A stretch of 64,000 nt of DNA from Bacteroidota bacterium (GTDB lineage Bacteria > Bacteroidota > Bacteroidia > JAFLBG01). Location: the NCBI GenBank assembly GCA_017303975.1, contig JAFLBG010000014.1:1-64000 (forward strand), read 5' to 3'. The notes below the pieces were generated by a model, which was given only the letters and a program-made list of their open reading frames with translations, was not told the origin of the DNA and ran no database searches. The translations under genes were made by a program, and so were the position numbers. This document shows positions 31,951 through 41,903 of this stretch, piece by piece (position 1 is the first letter of the stretch; every line of letters begins with the position of its first letter).

Positions 31951-33986
31951 CAAAACCTAATACAATGCAAATGAAGGACACCTTGTTGTTGGTGTTGGTC
32001 TTTGCACTTCTTGCCGTTGGAATAGATTATTTGGGACTGATTGGAGTAGGAGGGGCGGCAACGAAACGATTTTCCTTTCAGTTGGGAGAAATTGTAAAGG
32101 CACTTTATTTCTTGCTTTTCATTGTCATTTCATTTTATAATTCCAAACAAGTTTTTGCTAAAACCTCTAGGAGAGTTCAGTTTAGTAGTGCCGTAAAGAT
32201 TAGCTTGTACCTCATTTCATTTTTTAGCATTGCCATTCTATTATTTATTTCCAACCTTTCCACTACAATTATTTACTACTTATATCCAACTTTGTTTTTT
32301 GTAGCGAATGCCTGCCTGCTTATTCTAATACTTCACTATCGCAGTTCGGCACCTATTCAAACAGAAGCAACCTCGTTGACACTTGAAAGTAAAGCAAGTG
32401 AAAAGGATTTAGCCCTGGTGCTAGAAGGTCATGGTGGATACGTAAATATCCCCAACCCATTTAGGTCGGTGCTTGTTATAGGAGGTGCAGGAGCGGGGAA
32501 AAGTGCTTCTGTTGCTGAGCCAATTATTTATAAGGCTATTGAGAAGAAGTATGCCGGCTTCGTGTATGACTTTAAATTTCCAACGTTAGCCAATTGTGTA
32601 TATAGTAGTTTTCTTTATCATAAACGAAATGAAATAAAATTTTTCCCTATTTCATTTACAGAACTTTCAAAGTCGCATAGGTTTAATCCATTAGACCCAA
32701 GATTTTTGGAATCACAAACTCATGTGGAAGAATATGCTTGGGCATTGTATTCAAATTTAGATAGAGAGGCAATTAAAAAAGGAGGATTCTTTCCGGAGAG
32801 TGCAGCAGGATTATTGAAAGCAGTGATATGGTTTATGAAGAGAAATTTTCCAGACTATTGCACGCTACCTCATGTGATAAATATTTTATTGAATGCAGAA
32901 ACATCTGTACTTGTAAAGATGATAAGTTCAGATGTAGAAACGAAGGGCATGATGAAGAGTGTTAAGGAAGCTTCTGAAAAAAACGCCTACGACCAATTGG
33001 CTGGGGTTATTGGAAGTCTTACCATGCAATTACAAAAAATTAACACCCCTGAAATTAATTGGGTACTAACAGGAAATGATTTTACGATTGACCTCAATAA
33101 TATAACGAATCCGAAGTTTGTAGTTTTGGGAAGCGACCCTTCTGTGCGAAACGCACTTTCTCCTATAATAGCATTTATTGGTTCTGTATTTTTAAAAGTA
33201 ATGAACCAGCAAGGCAAGCATCAGAGCATCGCGTTGATTGATGAAGGTCCAACTATTTACATTCCGAATTTAGATGAAGTTCCTGCTACTGCCCGAAGTA
33301 ATAAATTAGCAGTGGTTTACATGGCACAAGATTTTTCTCAAATGGATGCGATGTATGGTAAGGATAAGCGCAATGCATTGGTATCGAATTTGGCAACCCA
33401 GTTTTTTGGGAATGTTTCAGGACTAGAAACAGCGAAGTATGTAAGTGAATTGGTAGGAAGAGAATATCGATATGTGGAAAGTGTAAATCTAGGAGAGAGC
33501 ACCAACGATTCAGGATCTAGTCAAAACCAAGGTAAGAGTTACAGCGAGCAACACAGGGAAATATTAAAACCACAGGATATGTTTTCTTTGGAGCAGGGAG
33601 TGTTTGTTGGTAAGGTGGTGGAAAGTGAAAAGAGTTGGTTTAAGGGAAAACTAAAACGCGTTCAGGATTTTAATTCTAGTTTTTCATTGAGTGAAATCCC
33701 TGAATTTGTAAGTGACTTTAAGATTTCGGAAGAAAAGATAAATGAGTTTAATCAGCAAGTTGCTTCTCTAGAAAGCTCACCTGTTCCTTTGGTGGGACAG
33801 TCTTTTGAGATAGAGGAGGTGCAGCAACTTTTTAAAAGCGGAGGCATTTCAATAGATGTGTATAAGGAACGATTGCTTGGAATTTTAATTAAACAAGAAC
33901 AGCGAAATATTAGAGCAACTATTTTGGAGGAAAATTTCATGAAGGTTCAAAAGGAAGTTGAATCAATTTTAATTCTGTTTAAGTAG
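31947..33986 (+). CDS. VirD4/TraG-type coupling protein (T4CP)
   Basis: This 679-residue protein has N-terminal membrane helices (about residues 10-28, 42-62, 77-97 and 103-123), Walker A GGAGAGKS at residues 179-186 and Walker B IALIDEGP near residue 428. The part ANKLAVVYMAQDFSQMDAMYG fits the sensor motif of T4CP ATPases. It connects the relaxase-DNA complex to the transfer channel encoded at 12-19 kb. It is the last gene of the mobilisation operon. Confidence 0.9.
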   Translation: MTKPNTMQMKDTLLLVLVFALLAVGIDYLGLIGVGGAATKRFSFQLGEIVKALYFLLFIVISFYNSKQVFAKTSRRVQFSSAVKISLYLISFFSIAILLFISNLSTTIIYYLYPTLFFVANACLLILILHYRSSAPIQTEATSLTLESKASEKDLALVLEGHGGYVNIPNPFRSVLVIGGAGAGKSASVAEPIIYKAIEKKYAGFVYDFKFPTLANCVYSSFLYHKRNEIKFFPISFTELSKSHRFNPLDPRFLESQTHVEEYAWALYSNLDREAIKKGGFFPESAAGLLKAVIWFMKRNFPDYCTLPHVINILLNAETSVLVKMISSDVETKGMMKSVKEASEKNAYDQLAGVIGSLTMQLQKINTPEINWVLTGNDFTIDLNNITNPKFVVLGSDPSVRNALSPIIAFIGSVFLKVMNQQGKHQSIALIDEGPTIYIPNLDEVPATARSNKLAVVYMAQDFSQMDAMYGKDKRNALVSNLATQFFGNVSGLETAKYVSELVGREYRYVESVNLGESTNDSGSSQNQGKSYSEQHREILKPQDMFSLEQGVFVGKVVESEKSWFKGKLKRVQDFNSSFSLSEIPEFVSDFKISEEKINEFNQQVASLESSPVPLVGQSFEIEEVQQLFKSGGISIDVYKERLLGILIKQEQRNIRATILEENFMKVQKEVESILILFK

Positions 33987-34117
33987 TGGTTTCGGGCTTT
34001 AGTTTGGAGGGCTTTTGAAACTCAAAACTGTCGGCCATCAGCAAAGTTTATTAATTACTAAAATCTTTTTAATTGTACTGCCTGCGCACTAACGCAAAGC
34101 CCTGTTAGTAATTGTTT

Positions 34118-35521
34118 TTAATTCTTTACACCAATTACTTTATTTATTTCGCCCAAATAATCTTTTGCCTTCTCAGTTAGTAGTTCAAACTTTGTATTTC
34201 CTTTCGCCTGCTTTATGAATAGTTCGAACTTTTCATATGCAGGAATTGGTTGATTTAATTTTTTATAAATAAGTGCTCCAATAATGAAATTGGATTGAAT
34301 GTGAAGCGGATCTTCTTTTATGCAAGTCGTATTGTAACTGATTACTTGGTTAATTGTATCAATTTCATTTGGAAAAACATTTTTTATAATATCTTCTAAA
34401 GATTTTAGCGCTTCGCTAAAACGAGAAAGTCTAATCAACAAATAAAATTCACTATATCTCCAAGTCCCCTCATTTTGAGGCGCGATTTTTTCCGCTTTTC
34501 TGATAAATTCAAGCGCGAGTTCTGCATCATTTCTAATTTTAATTTGATTTATAGCCTCTGTCAAGTATTTATCGTATTCATTGGGAAATAAAGCAAGATA
34601 TCTAATACGATACGCAACAGATTCTTCAATTTGTGAATTAAAGTATAAGAACCTAGAATAAATAAAATATGCAGCAGATTTTAATCTCTTTACATTTTCT
34701 AAGTATTCTTTTAATTCGGTCTTTTTTCCTAAATGTAACTCCAGTCCTTCCCAGATTTTAATACCTTGTAAATAATTATTATCAACAAATGTTGCCAATC
34801 CGAGCATGTATGAAGCGGTAAAGAATATTTGTTCAGCGTTAGCCTTAAAGCCAGTTAGTTCTTCCTTTTCTAAAAATGTAATCTCTCTGTTCCACAATTT
34901 TTGGAATTCATCATGTATTGATTTCCCACTTTGCTGGTCTGTTGGCCTGTGCAATATCATCGCTTCAAGGCTCAAGCAAAAAGTACTATTATCCGGATTT
35001 CTTTTGATGAGGTCTCCATAAATAATAAACTTGGCCTTTAGTCTTTTGGTTAGTTTATTGAATTTTAGAACATCAACGGAGTTTTGAAGATTAGCTCTTA
35101 AAGATTGTGAGTAAAGATTAATTCTATTTTGAAGAACCCTTGATTGATGGTTATGGAGGACTGTTACATCGTAGTTTGTGTCCAAGCCCAATGCAATTAT
35201 CTGCTTTTTGATTTGGTTTGCGAAGTCAGTTGTAATTCTAGTCTTCTGTTTTGCGTTTTCTGTAACAATAGCTATGATAATATGTTCTCGGCTATTTTTA
35301 TTTCTTGGAAAAACAGATCTGTCGTAATACCAATAAGCTACAATTATAGAAGAGACTATTAAAAACACAAGGAAATGAACTATTGAATTTGTCGTGTAGC
35401 CATTAACAAAGGGAATTACAACTTTCATTAAAAGAAGCCCGGCAGAAACTAATAAAAATACTAATGTCTCAATTCTATGAAACGAAAATTCTTTCTCTGA
35501 TAGCCATTCTTTTACTTTCAT
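34118..35521 (-). CDS. Membrane protein with TPR-like repeats, function unknown
   Basis: This 467-residue protein has two membrane segments (about residues 17-38 and 46-66), a globular part with alternating strands and helices (HIIIAIVTENAKQ ... AKFIIYGDLIKR) and then helical repeats with TPR character (A-x-x-Y-G/A-x-x-L and RKAEKIAPQNEGTW). The middle part hints at a sensor domain, but I do not recognise it. It is a single minus-strand gene between plus-strand transfer and transglycosylase genes, so it may be a cargo gene. A defence or stress role is only a guess. Confidence 0.5.
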   Translation of the reverse strand: MKVKEWLSEKEFSFHRIETLVFLLVSAGLLLMKVVIPFVNGYTTNSIVHFLVFLIVSSIIVAYWYYDRSVFPRNKNSREHIIIAIVTENAKQKTRITTDFANQIKKQIIALGLDTNYDVTVLHNHQSRVLQNRINLYSQSLRANLQNSVDVLKFNKLTKRLKAKFIIYGDLIKRNPDNSTFCLSLEAMILHRPTDQQSGKSIHDEFQKLWNREITFLEKEELTGFKANAEQIFFTASYMLGLATFVDNNYLQGIKIWEGLELHLGKKTELKEYLENVKRLKSAAYFIYSRFLYFNSQIEESVAYRIRYLALFPNEYDKYLTEAINQIKIRNDAELALEFIRKAEKIAPQNEGTWRYSEFYLLIRLSRFSEALKSLEDIIKNVFPNEIDTINQVISYNTTCIKEDPLHIQSNFIIGALIYKKLNQPIPAYEKFELFIKQAKGNTKFELLTEKAKDYLGEINKVIGVKN

Positions 35522-35627
35522 ATTCTGTCTCTTATGATCCTTTAAAATGGTTGCTAACTATATTATTCAACCAATTAACAAGATTTCTCCTGATTTTATA
35601 TTCAAATATATTATTTTCGAATAGAAT

Positions 35628-35644
35628 CTAATCTTTTAGATTAG
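35628..35644. promoter_or_regulatory. Inverted repeat upstream of the lytic transglycosylase gene
   Basis: CTAATCT-TTT-AGATTAG is a perfect 7-bp inverted repeat with a 3-bp spacer, 21 bases before the ATG at 35666. It lies between divergent genes and may be an operator. There is no sign of its binding protein. Confidence 0.35.
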
Positions 35645-35665
35645 TTAATTAATACCACTAGATAA

Positions 35666-37003
35666 ATGAAACGGCTTGTCCTTTGTATTATACTTCTTTC
35701 CCCATTGCTTTATTTTGCCCAAGAGGATAGGGTATTGGAGGTATTGGATAGTTTGAGTTCTGTTTATTATTATTCAAAGTTGGAATATGAGGGAGGGGAG
35801 TTTAAGGGTAAAATTCTTAAATCCACGGAAGCAGAATTAAAAGAACGTTTTGGGGAGTTATCCAAAAATTCTCCTTTCCCTTTTGAGTACAATTCAATTG
35901 TAAACAAATACGTTTCCAATTACCTCAATGGTTACAAGAACGTTTCCATAATACTTTCCAATTCAAATTATTACTTTCCAAAGTTCGAGGAATATTTATT
36001 AAAATATCAAATTCCATTAGAACTCAAATACCTATCAGTTATTGAATCAGCTTTGAATCCAACTGCTAAGAGTTATTGTGGTGCAGCAGGACTATGGCAA
36101 TTTATGCCTCAAACAGGTAAAGCGTATAATCTTAAAATCAACTCCTATATTGATGAAAGGTATAGTGTTGATTTAGCAACAGCTGCTGCATGTAGATATT
36201 TGAAAGATTTGTATTCTATTTATGGGGATTGGGCATTGGCTATTGCAGGATATAATTGTGGAGCAGGAAATGTAAACAAGGCTATAAAGAGGGCAGGAGG
36301 GAAGCGGTCTTTCTTTGAGATAATGCAATACCTTCCGAAAGAAACGCAAGGTTATGTGCCGGCATTTATGGCTGCAAGCTATGTTATGTCTTTTCACAAA
36401 GAGCATCAAATTCCAATATTGAAAACGAAGCTTGCACCAAAGGACTTTGAGATTGTGGAAGTAACTAAAAAGACATCCATTGAATTATTAGCAAAGGAGA
36501 AGAGAGTAGGAGTGAAGGAATTAAAATATTATAATCCATCTTTTTATATTGGAATTGTACCCGGCAATAATGACAAGGTATTTGTTCCCGTTTTTAATTC
36601 AGTTTCAACTTCAAATTCTCAAACTGTTGCCAATACTAAAAACCCAAAGAGTGAGAAAGAAAAAGTTGAAACCCAAAAGAGTGTTTTTGGAACAACCCGT
36701 GGCACAAGCCAAAATGTAAATGCATCAAAAAACAGTTTGCCTCAAAAGGAGGAAAGCGATGTAATAATCTGCGAGGTTATAAACGATTTTGATTATAAGG
36801 TAGGTGAAGAAATCAAGGTTAGAAGTTTAAGTTCCATTTCTTCTTCTATACCTAGGAATTCTGTTTTAATTGGCAAGGTCGTTTTAAAGGACGGTCACCA
36901 AAAATTTAATTTTCAGAAGGTTTTGAACACCCAAGAAAGTATCAACTATTTTACCGATTTTGCACCTAAGATTTTTGAGGGGGAAACGGTCTATTTGAAA
37001 TAA
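35666..37003 (+). CDS. MltD-like lytic transglycosylase with TraM/VirB10-like C-terminal domain
   Basis: This 445-residue protein has a signal peptide (RLVLCIILLSPLLYFAQ), then an SLT domain at about residues 105-250: YLSVIESALNPTAKS (catalytic Glu), GAAGLWQFMPQTGKAYNL and IAGYNCGAGNVNKAIKRAGG. It cuts peptidoglycan, the VirB1-type task in conjugation. The C-terminal ~80 residues are not LysM-like. ICEVINDFDYKVGEEIKVRS followed by IPRNSVLIGKVV resembles the start of the TraM barrel (IRLLEAITY ... FPKNSILYGQA). This suggests the enzyme belongs to the transfer apparatus. It is separated from the tra operon by 15 kb. Confidence 0.8.
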   Translation: MKRLVLCIILLSPLLYFAQEDRVLEVLDSLSSVYYYSKLEYEGGEFKGKILKSTEAELKERFGELSKNSPFPFEYNSIVNKYVSNYLNGYKNVSIILSNSNYYFPKFEEYLLKYQIPLELKYLSVIESALNPTAKSYCGAAGLWQFMPQTGKAYNLKINSYIDERYSVDLATAAACRYLKDLYSIYGDWALAIAGYNCGAGNVNKAIKRAGGKRSFFEIMQYLPKETQGYVPAFMAASYVMSFHKEHQIPILKTKLAPKDFEIVEVTKKTSIELLAKEKRVGVKELKYYNPSFYIGIVPGNNDKVFVPVFNSVSTSNSQTVANTKNPKSEKEKVETQKSVFGTTRGTSQNVNASKNSLPQKEESDVIICEVINDFDYKVGEEIKVRSLSSISSSIPRNSVLIGKVVLKDGHQKFNFQKVLNTQESINYFTDFAPKIFEGETVYLK

Positions 37004-37115
37004 TAAATGAATGAGGGGAGAGTCTGTTAGCTTCGCAAAACCAGAAGAGCCAATTTTTAGCCAACGCACAGACAATAATTCGTATTTTGCTTAACTATAT
37101 TTTGACGATTTATAA

Positions 37116-39524
37116 ATGGACAAAAAGAGTTTATCAGAAAGAGATATTTGCACAAAATTTATTACACCTGCGGTGGAAAAATCCGGTTGGAACAAACTGA
37201 CGCAACTATTAGAGGAGGTTTCGTTCACGGATGGAAAAATATATGTAAGAGCTAAATTGACTGCAAGAGGAAATCAAAAACGGGCGGACTACATTTTGTA
37301 TTATAAGCCTAACATTCCAATTGCAATTATTGAAGCCAAAGACAACAAACATTCAATAAGAGCTGGAATTCAACAAGCCTTGGACTATGCTCAAATCTTA
37401 GACATACCTTGTGTTTTTAGTAGTAACGGCGACGGCTTTTTATTTCACGACCGAACAGCCACAGATGGAAATATTGAAACGGAAATTGGTATTGACAACT
37501 TTCCTACTCCCGAAGAGCTTTGGGAGAAATACAAAAAATACAAAGGGATCACTACTCCAGCGGCTGAAAAGATTGCTTCTCAGGACTATTATTTTGACGG
37601 TACAAACCGCAAGCCGAGATACTACCAGCAGATTGCAGTAAACAGAACAGTTGAAGCGATTGCCAATGGACAGAACCGAATTATTTTGGTAATGGCAACA
37701 GGTACGGGAAAAACCTATACTGCATTTCAAATCATTCACAGACTTTGGAAGAGTGGAGCAAAAAAACGAATTCTTTTCTTAGCTGACCGAAACGCTTTGA
37801 TTGACCAAACACGCAGAGGAGACTTTAAGCACTTTAAAGATAAAATGACGGTGGTAAAACACCGACAAATTGATAAAAGCTATGAAATTTATTTGGCTTT
37901 GTATCAAGGTTTGTCAGGTTTAGATGAAGATGCAAATGTCTACAAGCAGTTTTCGCCTGATTTCTTTGACCTTATTGTAATTGACGAGTGCCACAGAGGA
38001 AGTGCTAAAGAAGATAGCAGTTGGAGAGAAATTCTATGCTATTTCAAAAATGCTACGCATATTGGTTTAACTGCCACTCCAAAAGAAACAAAGGAAACAA
38101 GCAACACCGAATATTTTGGCGACCCAGTATATACATATTCATTGAAACAAGGAATTGACGATGGTTTCCTTGCTCCTTATCGTGTAGTAAGAATTGGATT
38201 AAATGTGGATGCCGAAGGTTGGCGACCAGACCAAGGTAAAACCGACAAAGACGGAAATGAAGTGGAAGATCGTGTTTATAATCGAAAGGACTTTGACCGC
38301 AGTTTAGTAATTGAAGAACGAACTGAATTAGTTGCAAAAAAACTCACTGAATTTTTAAAGGGTTACGACCGCTTTGCAAAAACAATCGTGTTTTGTGTAG
38401 ACATTGACCACGCAGAACGAATGAGAACAGCATTAGCCAAACAAAATGCTGATTTAGTTGCCGAGAATTACAAATACGTAATGCAAATAACTGGCGACAA
38501 TGACGAAGGCAAAAGAGAATTAGACAACTTCATTAATCCCGAAGAAAAATATCCTGTAATTGCAACCACTTCTGAATTGATGACCACTGGCGTTGATGCA
38601 CAAACTTGTAAAGTAATTGTGTTGGATGCCAACATTAATTCCATGACTAAGTTCAAACAAATTATTGGTAGAGGAACCCGTATCAATGAAGAATACGGAA
38701 AACTATATTTCACCATTCTTGATTTTAGAAACGCAACAGATTTGTTTGCCGACAAAGATTTTGATGGAGACCCAATTCGTGTAAAACCTGTTTCGCAAGA
38801 CGAAGATTTATCATTGGTTGTAGTTGAAGAAGAAGAAAACAAGTTTACGGTATTAGATGAAGCCACAGGAGAAGAAATTGTATTTGAAAAAGCTAAAATT
38901 CGTTATCCCGAAGGTTCTTCCTTAAATGGTAACTGGGTAGAAAGAAACCCCGAAGCCAAAAGAGAAAAAATTTATGTAAACGGTGTTGATGTTACTGTTT
39001 TGGTGAGCCGTGAAATGTATTTTGACCAACATGGAAAACCAATCACCACCAGTTTGAAAGACCATACTAAAGAAATCATCAAAGAAAATTTTGCTTCGCT
39101 TGATGACTTTCTAAATAAGTGGAACACCACCGACCGCAAAGAAGCGATCATTGCAGAACTGCAAGGGCAAGGAGTAATGGTGGAAGCATTATACGATGCC
39201 GTAAACAAAGAAGTGGATTTGTTTGATTTGATTTGTCACGTTGCATTTGACCAGCCACCATTAACACGTAAAGAAAGAGCCAACAACGTAAAAAAGCGAA
39301 ACTACTTTACAAAATATGGCGAACAAGCCAAGAAAGTATTGGAAGCATTGTTAGACAAATATGCAGACGAGGGAATTACTAACATTGAAAGCATTGAAGT
39401 TTTGAGAGTAAATCCATTTGATGAATTTGGATCACCCCTTGAAATCATCAACGAGTTTGGAAGCAAAGAAAAGTATTTGCAAGCGGTAAGGGAATTAGAA
39501 ATTGAATTATATAAAGTAGCATAG
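37116..39524 (+). CDS. hsdR: Type I restriction enzyme R subunit (HsdR)
   Basis: This 802-residue protein has an N-terminal nuclease domain (RADYILYY ... IAIIEAKDNKHS, the D ... E-x-K motif), a helicase core with MATGTGKT (residues 193-200), DECH (290-293), TATPKET and QIIGRGTRI, and an EcoEI-like C-terminal region. It is the motor and nuclease of a type I RM complex and cuts DNA far from the unmethylated site. It is the first gene of a five-gene plus-strand operon. All motifs look intact. Confidence 0.95.
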   Translation: MDKKSLSERDICTKFITPAVEKSGWNKLTQLLEEVSFTDGKIYVRAKLTARGNQKRADYILYYKPNIPIAIIEAKDNKHSIRAGIQQALDYAQILDIPCVFSSNGDGFLFHDRTATDGNIETEIGIDNFPTPEELWEKYKKYKGITTPAAEKIASQDYYFDGTNRKPRYYQQIAVNRTVEAIANGQNRIILVMATGTGKTYTAFQIIHRLWKSGAKKRILFLADRNALIDQTRRGDFKHFKDKMTVVKHRQIDKSYEIYLALYQGLSGLDEDANVYKQFSPDFFDLIVIDECHRGSAKEDSSWREILCYFKNATHIGLTATPKETKETSNTEYFGDPVYTYSLKQGIDDGFLAPYRVVRIGLNVDAEGWRPDQGKTDKDGNEVEDRVYNRKDFDRSLVIEERTELVAKKLTEFLKGYDRFAKTIVFCVDIDHAERMRTALAKQNADLVAENYKYVMQITGDNDEGKRELDNFINPEEKYPVIATTSELMTTGVDAQTCKVIVLDANINSMTKFKQIIGRGTRINEEYGKLYFTILDFRNATDLFADKDFDGDPIRVKPVSQDEDLSLVVVEEEENKFTVLDEATGEEIVFEKAKIRYPEGSSLNGNWVERNPEAKREKIYVNGVDVTVLVSREMYFDQHGKPITTSLKDHTKEIIKENFASLDDFLNKWNTTDRKEAIIAELQGQGVMVEALYDAVNKEVDLFDLICHVAFDQPPLTRKERANNVKKRNYFTKYGEQAKKVLEALLDKYADEGITNIESIEVLRVNPFDEFGSPLEIINEFGSKEKYLQAVRELEIELYKVA

Positions 39525-39525
39525 T

Positions 39526-40461
39526 ATGTCATTAGGAGAATTAAAAAAGCTTGATTTGAGAAAACAATGGCCACATGAAGCATTAGACTTCACTAAATGG
39601 TTAGCGAAAGAAGAAAATATTCAAATATTGGCAGACGAGCTAGAAATCTCTGTCGAGGAAATTAAGGTTGAAGAAGCCACCGGTCGATACAATGCAGATA
39701 TTGTTGCTAAGGAGGCGAATACTGGCCGAGTTATAATAATTGAGAATCAGTTAGAGACAACCGACCATAAGCATTTGGGTCAAATATTAACCTATGCGTC
39801 AGCTCACGACGCCAGTATCATCGTATGGGTGGTTAAAGACTATACAGAGGAGCATAAGCAAGCTATTGATTGGTTTAATCGTAACATGCCAGAAACGATT
39901 AGTTTTTTCCTGGCTCAACTTGAACTTTGGCAGATTAATGATTCCTTGCCAGCGCCAAAATTCAATATTATTTCTGAACCAAATAATTGGGCAAAAACTA
40001 TAAAACAAGCAGGCCGCATTGAGAAAGGTTCTCCTTCAGAATTGAAATTATTACAACAAAGATTTTGGAGTGAGTTTAAAGAATTTGTTAATAAAGAAAA
40101 ACCACAAACTATTTTAAATCTAGGCAGGACACCGAGGCCACAACACTGGTTTGATATAAGCATTGGCTCATCAAAAGTAAATTTATCTCTTACATTTAAC
40201 TCTAAGCAGGAACAAGTTGGATGTGAATTATATATTAGGAAAGATGCAAATCTTTATGAAAGACTCAAAGCTCAAAAAGAGATAATTGAGGCTGAGATAG
40301 GATACTCTTTGGATTGGATGGATTTACCTGAGTCTGCCGCATTTAGAGTTACATTATCAAAAAAGGGCGATCCTACTAATGAGGACAAATGGCCAGAATA
40401 TCACAGTTGGCTAAAACTAACAGCAGAGAAATTTCAAAAGGCATTTAAAGGAAAGGTATAA
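39526..40461 (+). CDS. DUF4268-like PD-(D/E)XK nuclease-like protein within the RM operon
   Basis: This 311-residue protein has RYNADIVAKEANTGRVIIIENQLETTDHKHLGQ at about residues 63-95; the D ... I-E-N-Q with a T-D-H-x-H-L-G-Q tail is the core of the DUF4268-type PD-(D/E)XK fold. The second half (PQHWFDISIGSSKVNLSLTF ... CELYI) is a compact mixed domain. The gene begins 1 base after the hsdR stop and ends 2 bases before hsdM, so it is co-translated with the RM genes. It could be an accessory nuclease or a control subunit. Its exact job is unknown. Confidence 0.75.
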   Translation: MSLGELKKLDLRKQWPHEALDFTKWLAKEENIQILADELEISVEEIKVEEATGRYNADIVAKEANTGRVIIIENQLETTDHKHLGQILTYASAHDASIIVWVVKDYTEEHKQAIDWFNRNMPETISFFLAQLELWQINDSLPAPKFNIISEPNNWAKTIKQAGRIEKGSPSELKLLQQRFWSEFKEFVNKEKPQTILNLGRTPRPQHWFDISIGSSKVNLSLTFNSKQEQVGCELYIRKDANLYERLKAQKEIIEAEIGYSLDWMDLPESAAFRVTLSKKGDPTNEDKWPEYHSWLKLTAEKFQKAFKGKV

Positions 40462-40463
40462 TT

Positions 40464-41903
40464 ATGAGCAACATAGGAGGCATAATAAAAAGTATTCAAA
40501 ACATAATGTGGCAGGACACAGGCTTGAATGGCGATGCACAACGCATCGAACAATTGGGCTGGATGCTTTTTTTGAAAATATTTTCGGATAAAGACAAAGA
40601 ACTAGAGTTACTAGATGATAAGTATAAATCTCCTATTCCAGACAAATTTCACTGGGTAAAAGAAAAAGGCAATTGGGCAGGTGACGATGAAGGAATGACT
40701 GGCGATGAATTGTTGGAGTTTGTGGACAGACAATTATTTCCTGCACTTCGTAATTTAGATTTAAGTACAGGTAATCAACGTGCCGTTATTGTTCGTGAAG
40801 TATTTGAGGGTAACAACAATTATATGAAAAGCGGTATCAACATTCGCAAGGTGTTGAACAAGCTCAACGAAATTGATTTTAATATTGCCAAAGACCGCCA
40901 CGCTTTTGGCGAATTGTACGAAACCATTTTAAAAGAATTACAGAGTGCAGGCAAAAGCGGCGAGTTTTATACACCAAGAGCCATTACACAATTCATTACT
41001 GAAACAATCAATCCGCAATTGGGCGAAAAAGTGCTTGACCCTGCTTGCGGAACTGGTGGTTACTTGACTTGTGCTATTGAGCATTTGAAGAAACAAGCCA
41101 AGAATGTAAAAGACAGAAAAAGCATTGAACAAAACATTGCAGGTTGGGAATACAAACCTTTGCCCTATTTGTTAGCTACCACCAATTTGATTTTGCACGA
41201 TATTGAAATACCAAACATCAAATTTGGTGATGCTCTAGACCAACCGTTGAGCAACTACACCGAAAAGCACAGAGTAAATGTAATATTGGCAAATCCGCCC
41301 TTTGGTGGCATTGTAGCCAACAACAACGAAAACAATTTCCCACAAACCTACCGCACTAAAGAAAGTGCTGACTTGTTTTTAATTTTAATGATTCATTTGT
41401 TAAAACAAGGCGGACGAGCAGGAATTGTTTTACCTGATGGCAGTTTAACAGGTGATCACGCAAAGCAACGGATTCGCCAAAAACTATTGGAAGATTGCAA
41501 CCTGCACACCATTATTCGGTTGCCAAATTCAGTTTTTCAGCCTTATGCAACGGTGGCAACTAACTTATTATTTTTTGAAAAGGGCAAACCAACCAAAGAC
41601 ATTTGGTATTATGAGCATCGTATGCCTGAAGGTTATAAGGCTTACAACAAAACACGACCAATTAAAGTTGAAGAGTTTGAGCCCATTAAAAAATGGTGGA
41701 ACAAAAGAAAAGAAAGTGATATTGCTTGGAAAGTAAACATCAAAACCATTATAGAACGTGGTTATGATTTGGATATAAAGAACCCAACTAAACAACAAGA
41801 AGAAATTACACATTCTTCAAATGAACTTATTTCAATGCTTACTTCTTCAATGAACAAATCGAATGAGTTATTAAACAAAATAAAGGCAGATATTAATGGC
41901 TGA
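40464..41903 (+). CDS. hsdM: Type I DNA adenine methyltransferase M subunit (HsdM)
   Basis: This 479-residue protein has the SAM-binding motif DPACGTGG (from residue 192) and the catalytic NPPF (residues 277-280), in the order of N6-adenine methyltransferases. The N-terminal helical part (WMLFLKIFSDKDKELE) is the HsdM head domain. It methylates host sites, and with HsdR restricts unmodified DNA. It overlaps hsdS by 8 bases. Confidence 0.95.
   Translation: MSNIGGIIKSIQNIMWQDTGLNGDAQRIEQLGWMLFLKIFSDKDKELELLDDKYKSPIPDKFHWVKEKGNWAGDDEGMTGDELLEFVDRQLFPALRNLDLSTGNQRAVIVREVFEGNNNYMKSGINIRKVLNKLNEIDFNIAKDRHAFGELYETILKELQSAGKSGEFYTPRAITQFITETINPQLGEKVLDPACGTGGYLTCAIEHLKKQAKNVKDRKSIEQNIAGWEYKPLPYLLATTNLILHDIEIPNIKFGDALDQPLSNYTEKHRVNVILANPPFGGIVANNNENNFPQTYRTKESADLFLILMIHLLKQGGRAGIVLPDGSLTGDHAKQRIRQKLLEDCNLHTIIRLPNSVFQPYATVATNLLFFEKGKPTKDIWYYEHRMPEGYKAYNKTRPIKVEEFEPIKKWWNKRKESDIAWKVNIKTIIERGYDLDIKNPTKQQEEITHSSNELISMLTSSMNKSNELLNKIKADING

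Noticed and set aside
37440-39583. Several long frames antisense to hsdR
   Set aside because: They have no domain features and follow from the codon bias of hsdR.
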